Below are positions 26,536-32,402 of a stretch of DNA of 32,402 nt, one piece after another. This DNA is from Bacteroidota bacterium. Its GTDB lineage: Bacteria > Bacteroidota > Bacteroidia > Bacteroidales > Prolixibacteraceae. Location: the NCBI GenBank assembly GCA_013203755.1, contig JABMPI010000735.1, forward strand, positions 1 through 32,402, read 5' to 3'. Under the pieces are notes generated by a model, which was given only the letters and a program-made list of their open reading frames with translations, was not told the DNA's origin and searched no databases. A program made the translations under genes and the position numbers. Each line of letters opens with the position of its first letter. Position 1 is the first letter of the stretch.

Positions 26536-28086
26536 GTGAGTAGCGATTTAATTATTGATGTAACTCCATCCGAAATTGTTATTGCTTTACAGGAGAATAA
26601 AAGACTTGTTGAATTATCTAGGGAGCGTAGCGGAGCAAAATTTACAGTAGGTGATATCTACCTTGGCAAAGTAAAAAAAATAATGCCAAGCTTAAATGCC
26701 GCTTTTATTGATGTCGGTTACGACAAAGATGCTTTCCTTCATTATCTCGACATGGGGCCACAATTTGCCACATTAAACAAGTTTCTACGAATTGCTTCTT
26801 CCCAAAAAAACAAAGTTTCTTCCATTTCCAGGATTCAGTCTGAACCCGATATCAATAAGGAAGGAAAAGTTAACGAACTTTTAAAAGTAGGTCAGAAAAT
26901 TTTGGTTCAAGTATCTAAAGAACCAATTTCTACTAAAGGGCCTCGTTTAACTTCAGAAATTTCGATAGCAGGAAGAAATCTGGTTTTAATGCCTTTTAGC
27001 GAAAAAGTTTCAGTTTCGCAAAAGATTAAAACGAATGAAGAGAAACATCGGTTAAAAAAATTGGTTCAAAGTATTAAGCCACGCAGATATGGCGTAATAG
27101 TTCGAACTGTAGCCGAAGGAAAAAAGGTGGCAGAATTAGACCAGGAACTCCGTAGATTAGTTGACAAATGGGAAACCATTTTTCACAAATTGAGCCGAAT
27201 TTATGCACCTTCGTTGGTGATTGGCGAAATGGACAGAACTACTGCGTTGTTGCGAGACATTTATCATCCTAAGTTTAATAGTATTATTGTTAACGATCAA
27301 TCGGTTTGTGACGAACTTTCCGATTACATAGGTAGCATTCAAGCTGACAAAAAGAAAATTGTAAAATTTTACAAAGGGCGACAACCTATTTTCGAACATT
27401 ATGGTATCGAAAAACAAATAAAGGCGTCGTTTGGTAAAACAGTTTCTTATAAAGATGGTGCCTATTTAATCGTCGAACACACCGAAGCATTTCATGTTAT
27501 TGACGTTAACAGTGGGAATAGAGCTAAAGTAGGATTTGACCAGGAAAATAACGCATTAGATGTTAACCTGGCAGCCTGCGATGAAGCAGCAAGACAATTA
27601 CGGCTGAGAGACATGGGTGGAATCATTGTTATAGATTTCATCGACATGCATGTTGCTGCTAACCGACAGAAAGTGTACGAACACATGAAGGAGGTTATGG
27701 CAGCAGACCGAACCAAGCACAACATTTTACCACTTAGCAAGTTTTGCCTGATGCAAATTACCAGGCAACGGGTTCGTCCCGAAGAAAATATTGAGACAGC
27801 CGAACGTTGTCCTACTTGCAAAGGAAGTGGCAAAATTGTGCCTACTGTTTTATTTGCCGACGAATTAAATGGCAAAGTAAAATATATTCTAAAAGATTTA
27901 AATAAGAAAAAATTGTTGCTAAAAGTACATCCGTATGTAGCAGCTTATTTAACTAAAGGATTTAAAAGTTCCCAGAATAAATGGTTTTTTAAATACCTTA
28001 AAAGGGTGAAAGTTGAAGCAAACAATTCGTATTCCTTCTTGGAATATCATTTTTTTGATGAAAATTTAGAAGAAATTATATTATAA
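26536..28086 (+). CDS. rng: Ribonuclease G/E family protein
   Basis: 516 aa, GTG start; GDIYLGKVKKIMPSLNAAFIDVGYDKDAFLH (S1 domain), EHTEAFHVIDVNSGN, RDMGGIIVIDFIDM, zinc-link ERCPTCKGSGK. Confidence 0.95.
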   Translation: MSSDLIIDVTPSEIVIALQENKRLVELSRERSGAKFTVGDIYLGKVKKIMPSLNAAFIDVGYDKDAFLHYLDMGPQFATLNKFLRIASSQKNKVSSISRIQSEPDINKEGKVNELLKVGQKILVQVSKEPISTKGPRLTSEISIAGRNLVLMPFSEKVSVSQKIKTNEEKHRLKKLVQSIKPRRYGVIVRTVAEGKKVAELDQELRRLVDKWETIFHKLSRIYAPSLVIGEMDRTTALLRDIYHPKFNSIIVNDQSVCDELSDYIGSIQADKKKIVKFYKGRQPIFEHYGIEKQIKASFGKTVSYKDGAYLIVEHTEAFHVIDVNSGNRAKVGFDQENNALDVNLAACDEAARQLRLRDMGGIIVIDFIDMHVAANRQKVYEHMKEVMAADRTKHNILPLSKFCLMQITRQRVRPEENIETAERCPTCKGSGKIVPTVLFADELNGKVKYILKDLNKKKLLLKVHPYVAAYLTKGFKSSQNKWFFKYLKRVKVEANNSYSFLEYHFFDENLEEIIL

Positions 28087-28091
28087 AAAAG

Positions 28092-28124
28092 AAAGCCGTT
28101 CAGTAAAAGAACAGCTTTTTTTTT
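28092..28124 (+). terminator. Terminator after rng
   Basis: AAAGCCGTTC-AGTAAAA-GAACAGCTTTTTTTTT: stem with one C/A mismatch plus T run. Confidence 0.75.
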
Positions 28125-28210
28125 GAAATTTGTCAAATCTCATATTATGTCATCTAAATTACATATTTATTTGTAGAAAAATGGAATATTTGTCACGCCG
28201 TACTAAATGG

Positions 28211-28243
28211 TTTGAAATTTGTATATTCAAATATCTATATTTG
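28211..28243 (+). promoter_or_regulatory. Promoter for the DsbD-like gene
   Basis: TTTG (28211..28214) - N21 - TATATTTG (28236..28243), 36 nt before the ATG at 28280. Confidence 0.55.
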
Positions 28244-28279
28244 TAGATGTGATTTTAAAAGAAATTTATTAAAAGAAAT

Positions 28280-30208
28280 ATGAAGAAATTAACTTTAGTT
28301 TTTGCCGTCCTTTTATCAACGCTGTTTGTGAAAGGTCAAATAGTAAATCCTACAACCTGGACTTTCGATTCGAAACAAAATGGAAAAGAGATTGAATTGA
28401 TATTTAAGGGGACAATTGAAAAAGGTTGGCATTTGTATGACACTTATCTTCCTGAAGGTGGTCCAATTGCTACCGAATTTGTATTTGCAGATTCAACATT
28501 GTTTGAAATTGTTGGTGAGATTCAAAAAAATCCACAGCCTGAAAAACATTTCGATGAAACTTTTAAAATGAATGTTGGGTATTTTAGTAATCAGGTAATT
28601 CTAACTCAAAAAATAAAATTGGCTTCAGCCGGTCAGGTTGAAATAAAAGGATATGTTCTTTTTATGAGTTGTAACGATGAAACCTGCACGCCTCCCGAAG
28701 AAGTGGATTTTTCATTTAAATTTAATGAAGAAGCAGCTACTGAAATTGTGGTGAATGATGTTTCAGGTATGGCTTCATCATCCGGAAGTTCGCAAACTTT
28801 GTGGCTTTTTATATTAATATCGGCGCTGGCTGGATTTGCCGCCATTCTTACACCTTGCGTATTTCCGATGATCCCGATGACAGTTTCGTTTTTTATGCGA
28901 GGAAGTGATAATCGGGGCAAATCTATTCGTACGGGAATATTTTTTGGCTTTTCAATTGTGTTGATTTTTACCTTGTTGGGGGCATTGTTTTCATTCGGAA
29001 TTTTTGGACCAAATATTGGAAGTGTTTTAAGTACTCATTGGATTCCAAATTTGTTGTTCTTTTTATTATTTCTGGTTTTTGCGATCTCCTTTTTTGGCGC
29101 ATTTGAAATTGTGTTGCCGAGTGGTTTAGTAAATAAAACTGATGCACAAGCTGATAAAGGAGGAATGGTTGGTGCATTTTTTATGGCATTAACTACAGTA
29201 ATCGTTTCTTTTTCGTGTACAGGGCCATTTATTGGTGCTTTAATTATTGAAGCAGTTCAGGATGGCGGAATGCGTCCGCTAATAGGAATGTTCTTCTTCG
29301 GGTTGGCATTTGCAACTCCTTTTTCATTATTGGCAATCTTTCCTTCTGCATTAAATAAATTACCAAAATCGGGTGGTTGGTTAAATGCAATAAAAGTCGT
29401 TTTTGCATTTATTCTTTTGGCTTTCGGATTGAAATTCTTAAGCAATATCGATCAGGTTTACGGATTTGAGATTTTAAACCGTGAGATTTATTTGGCAGTT
29501 TGGATGGTTGTTTTCTCGTTATTAGGCTTGTATTTCCTCGGGAAAATAAAATTCTCGCACGATAGCGATTTGCCTTTTATCGGGGTTGGCAGGTTATTTC
29601 TTGCAATCGTAACTTTTACTTTTGTTGTGTATTTGTTTACAGGTTTGTTGGGAGCTCCTTTAGCTACTGTTTCTGCACTGATTCCACCTGAAAGTGAGGA
29701 TTCATACTTAGCCTTAAGAACATCTGCAGGGGAGGGGCATGATACTGCTGAAGAACTATGTGGAGCAGCAAAATATGGAGATAAATTACATTTACCCAAC
29801 GGATTGCCCGGTTATTTTGATTACGAACAAGGACTGGCTTGTGCAAAAGAACAAGGGAAACCTGCTTTTATAGTTTTTAAAGGGCATGCCTGTTCCAATT
29901 GCAAAAAAATGGAAAATACAGTTTGGGAAGATCAGGAAGTGCTAAAAATGTTGGCAGAAAAATATGTGTTAATTGGTTTATATACAGATGACCGAATAAA
30001 ATTGGATGAAAGTGAATTGTACACTTCAGAAATAGATGGAAAGATTAAAGACACATTGGGTGAAAAAAATCTGGATTGGCAGATTTCAAATTATGAAACA
30101 AATAGTATTCCTTACCATGTAATTATTAAACCAGATGGCACTGAGATGACATTTGGAGTTACATTTAAAGATGACGAATTCAGAGCGTTTATCGAAAAAG
30201 GGTTATAG
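28280..30208 (+). CDS. DsbD-like thiol:disulfide interchange protein (DsbD-alpha + CcdA-type membrane domain + thioredoxin domain)
   Basis: 642 aa; N-terminal WTFDSKQNGKEIELIFKGTIEKGWHLYDTY and CNDETCTPPEEVDFSF; TM region GFAAILTPCVFPMIPMTVSFF; C-terminal Trx FKGHACSNCKKME. Confidence 0.94.
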   Translation: MKKLTLVFAVLLSTLFVKGQIVNPTTWTFDSKQNGKEIELIFKGTIEKGWHLYDTYLPEGGPIATEFVFADSTLFEIVGEIQKNPQPEKHFDETFKMNVGYFSNQVILTQKIKLASAGQVEIKGYVLFMSCNDETCTPPEEVDFSFKFNEEAATEIVVNDVSGMASSSGSSQTLWLFILISALAGFAAILTPCVFPMIPMTVSFFMRGSDNRGKSIRTGIFFGFSIVLIFTLLGALFSFGIFGPNIGSVLSTHWIPNLLFFLLFLVFAISFFGAFEIVLPSGLVNKTDAQADKGGMVGAFFMALTTVIVSFSCTGPFIGALIIEAVQDGGMRPLIGMFFFGLAFATPFSLLAIFPSALNKLPKSGGWLNAIKVVFAFILLAFGLKFLSNIDQVYGFEILNREIYLAVWMVVFSLLGLYFLGKIKFSHDSDLPFIGVGRLFLAIVTFTFVVYLFTGLLGAPLATVSALIPPESEDSYLALRTSAGEGHDTAEELCGAAKYGDKLHLPNGLPGYFDYEQGLACAKEQGKPAFIVFKGHACSNCKKMENTVWEDQEVLKMLAEKYVLIGLYTDDRIKLDESELYTSEIDGKIKDTLGEKNLDWQISNYETNSIPYHVIIKPDGTEMTFGVTFKDDEFRAFIEKGL

Positions 30209-30228
30209 AAATTATATTCAAGCAATAG

Positions 30229-30259
30229 AATCCCGGAAGAAATTTTGGGATTTTTTTTT
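30229..30259 (+). terminator. Terminator after the DsbD-like gene
   Basis: AATCCC-GGAAGAAATTTT-GGGATTTTTTTTT: stem-loop plus T run. Confidence 0.75.
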
Positions 30260-30313
30260 ATTTCGAAAATGGGATTATTTGGATATTTTTAGAGATGTAA
30301 ATAAATATCAATT

Positions 30314-30961
30314 ATGAATTTATGTGATTGGCTGTTTTGGAATGTTGATACGCAATATGATTTTGTTTCGCCCAAGGGGAAGCTTTATGTGGCGGGTGCC
30401 GAATTATTAAAACCAATTTGGAATAAACTCACTCTTTTGGCAAGGCAGAAATCCATTGGAGTTGTGAATACCGCTGATTTTCATTATTATGATTCTGCTG
30501 AGCTGGATTCAAATCCCAACTTTATTAATACATTCCCACCTCATTGTATGGCAAACACAAAAGGAGCGGAGTACATTAAGGAAACCAATCCGGAAAATCC
30601 AATTATTTTTGATTGGGATAAAAAATATGATAATGTTTCGGAGCTTATAAACGGGAATAAAAACAGAAATATTGTTATTAGGAAAGATGCCTTTGATGTT
30701 TTTAAGGGAAATTCAAACACCAATTCAATTCTAAACCTACTTAACCCAAAGATTGTTGTTGTATATGGAGTTACAACTAATGTTTGTGTAAACGATGCTG
30801 TTGTTGGTTTATCTGGTAGTGTAGAAAAAGTTTATGTTATTAAAGATGCAATTAAAGAACTTCCTAATATTCCTTTACCATTCGAAAACTGGAAAAATTT
30901 GGGAGTTGAAATGATTCAACTAAATGAACTAGAAAAATTACTTGTTGAAAACTGTGGCTGA
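30314..30961 (+). CDS. Isochorismatase-like cysteine hydrolase (nicotinamidase-related)
   Basis: 215 aa; catalytic-triad context FWNVDTQYDF (Asp), IVIRKDAFDVF (Lys), GVTTNVCVNDAV (Cys). Confidence 0.87.
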   Translation: MNLCDWLFWNVDTQYDFVSPKGKLYVAGAELLKPIWNKLTLLARQKSIGVVNTADFHYYDSAELDSNPNFINTFPPHCMANTKGAEYIKETNPENPIIFDWDKKYDNVSELINGNKNRNIVIRKDAFDVFKGNSNTNSILNLLNPKIVVVYGVTTNVCVNDAVVGLSGSVEKVYVIKDAIKELPNIPLPFENWKNLGVEMIQLNELEKLLVENCG

Positions 30962-30974
30962 ATACTGAGACTGT

Positions 30975-31649
30975 TCACTTCCCTTGTTCTTCCCAAAAAC
31001 GTTTTTCAATTAATTCACTCTTTTTAAGAGTACTCCTAATCCATTCTATTTTTTTTTCTGTTTTTTCTTCCTCAGTTAATCTCCAGTTTATATCAGACCT
31101 TCTTAGTTTGTCTGTTAAATGGTGCATTACAACCGCAGCAGAAACCGAGATATTAAAACTTTCGGTGAACCCAAACATAGGGATTTTAAGAAATTCATCA
31201 GCTTCTTTCATAATTGTATCCGAAATACCTTGCAGTTCTGTTCCAAAAATAAGAGCTGTTTTTCCTTTAGAAAGGTCAAAGTCCGGCAGTTCCTGGTCGT
31301 TTAAATGTGGTGTAGTTGCAACAATTCTATACCCGTTCTTTTTTAGGTGTTTTATAGCAGCTAAGCTATTGTTTTCTTCCTGGTTGTATTTATTAAGCGA
31401 AAGCCATTTTGAAGAACCCAGAGAAACTTCAGTGTCAATTTCAAATTCATTCCTATTTTCAATAATATGAACATCTTGAATGCCAAAACAATCGCAACTC
31501 CGTAATACAGCACTGGCATTTTGAGGTTGAAAAATATCTTCCAAAACCACCGTAATATATTTGGTTCTGTATTCTATAATTCGGTTGAAAAGGCTGAGGC
31601 GTTTTTCTGTAATATGAGGCGATAAGAAATTGAGTAATTCAGTTTGCAT
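30975..31649 (-). CDS. TrmH/SpoU-family RNA 2'-O-methyltransferase
   Basis: The track ORF extends to 31691, but the Met at 31649 (MQTELLNFLSPHITEKRL) is the likelier start. SPOUT motifs VVLEDIFQPQNASAVLRSCDCFGIQDVHII, ALIFGTELQGIS, FGFTESFNISVSAAVVMHHL. Confidence 0.9.
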   Translation of the reverse strand: MQTELLNFLSPHITEKRLSLFNRIIEYRTKYITVVLEDIFQPQNASAVLRSCDCFGIQDVHIIENRNEFEIDTEVSLGSSKWLSLNKYNQEENNSLAAIKHLKKNGYRIVATTPHLNDQELPDFDLSKGKTALIFGTELQGISDTIMKEADEFLKIPMFGFTESFNISVSAAVVMHHLTDKLRRSDINWRLTEEEKTEKKIEWIRSTLKKSELIEKRFWEEQGK

Positions 31650-31680
31650 TGGCAATAATTTGAAAAACAAAAATAAAAAA

Positions 31681-31713
31681 AAGGGAAACAAATGTTCCCC
31701 CCTTTTTTTTTCG
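31681..31713 (-). terminator. Terminator of the downstream HU gene
   Basis: On the minus strand GGGGGGAACATTTGTTTCCCTTTTTTT: G-rich/C-rich stem with short loop and T run between the HU stop (31725) and the methyltransferase gene. Confidence 0.6.
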
Positions 31714-31724
31714 TTTCGTTTTAA

Positions 31725-31997
31725 TTACGATACAGCTTCTGCTAATTCAGCACCAGCTTTAAATTTAACAACTTTTTTAGCTGCAATTTGAATTTCTTTA
31801 CCTGTTTGTGGATTTCTTCCTGTTCTAGCACTACGCTCAGTAACAGAATAAGAACCAAAACCTATCAGTGCAACTCTGTCGCCAGCTTTTAAAGCGTCAG
31901 TTGTAGCAGTTACAAACGCGTCAAGAGCTTTTTTAGCATCGGCTTTAGTTAGGCCTGCTCCAGCGGCCATTGCATCAATTAATTGTGCTTTGTTCAT
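31725..31997 (-). CDS. HU-family DNA-binding protein (canonical)
   Basis: 90 aa; [69 protein letters not shown]. Confidence 0.97.
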   Translation of the reverse strand: MNKAQLIDAMAAGAGLTKADAKKALDAFVTATTDALKAGDRVALIGFGSYSVTERSARTGRNPQTGKEIQIAAKKVVKFKAGAELAEAVS

Positions 31998-32235
31998 ACG
32001 GTAAAATTTAAATAAATGGTTAAAATGTTGATAATTAAGTATTTATGTATACAAATAGTTTTGTCTAATTTAGTGTTATTAATTTAGCTGACTTAGTATT
32101 CTTTCGGAATGCCAGAAAAACAATAGTTTCAGCGTTCTTTCTTTCAGAAACACTAAATTCAGAAATATGTTTTTAAAAAGCAACCATTAACGCATTTTTT
32201 TTTCAGCATTTTTTATTTTTTTTTTCGAAAAGGGT

Positions 32236-32265
32236 TTTGCAATTTAAAAATTAATTCTACTTTTG
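32236..32265 (+). promoter_or_regulatory. Promoter for tRNA-Ser
   Basis: TTTG (32236..32239) - N18 - TACTTTTG (32258..32265), ending 9 nt before the tRNA. Confidence 0.65.
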
Positions 32266-32274
32266 TCGCGCTCA

Positions 32275-32362
32275 GGAGAGATGGCAGAGTGGTCGAATGC
32301 GGCGGTCTCGAAAACCGTTGTTCCTTAGGGAACCGGGAGTTCGAATCTCCCTCTCTCCGCCA
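32275..32362 (+). tRNA. tRNA-Ser (anticodon CGA)
   Basis: 88 nt including encoded CCA; acceptor GGAGAGA/TCTCTCC; anticodon arm GCGGT-CTCGAAA-ACCGT; long variable arm GTTCC-TTA-GGAAC; T-arm GGGAG-TTCGAAT-CTCCC. Confidence 0.96.
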
Positions 32363-32402
32363 ATTATACTTAAAACATCCCTTCCACCACACTTTCCACC
32401 AC

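Noticed and set aside
31650-31691. N-terminal extension MFPFFLFLFFKLLP of the TrmH-like ORF
   Set aside because: Encoded by A/T-rich spacer next to the HU terminator; the SPOUT protein more plausibly starts at MQTELLNFL (31649).
31681-31713. Bidirectional terminator interpretation
   Set aside because: Both flanking genes are on the minus strand, so only minus-strand termination of HU is needed.
1-32402. CRISPR array, prophage, transposase, toxin-antitoxin, retron or defence island
   Set aside because: No regular direct-repeat/spacer array, integrase, transposase, reverse transcriptase or phage gene seen by eye; the only mobile-like signals are the short non-coding hairpin elements reported above.

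Overview
AT-rich window from a Bacteroidetes genome (Prolixibacteraceae/Marinilabiliales-like, judged by gene content and TTTG-N17..21-TAnnTTTG promoters). The left ~18 kb is a starch/maltose utilisation locus. It holds a truncated GH13 neopullulanase/cyclomaltodextrinase-type enzyme, a GH65 maltose-phosphorylase-like enzyme, beta-phosphoglucomutase, an MFS sugar transporter and a LacI-family regulator on the minus strand. Divergently on the plus strand it holds SusC-, SusD-, SusE- and SusF-like genes and a multidomain alpha-amylase ending in a T9SS sorting domain. The right ~14 kb is mostly housekeeping: an alpha/beta hydrolase, 6-phosphogluconolactonase, G6PDH, a PPTase, gldD, gldE, ssb, mutY, HU/IHF, a tiny bS22/mS38-like (AURKAIP1/COX24) ORF missing from the ORF track, RNase G, a DsbD-like protein, an isochorismatase-like hydrolase, a TrmH/SpoU methyltransferase, a second HU, and tRNA-Ser(CGA). 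I see no clearly novel multi-gene system. The items most worth a second look are the missed 30-aa ribosomal-protein-like ORF, paired LacI operators lying well upstream of both divergent promoters, three hairpin-rich intergenic elements that look like mobile or repeat sequences, and a secreted T9SS amylase where the canonical sus operon has the lipoprotein SusG.
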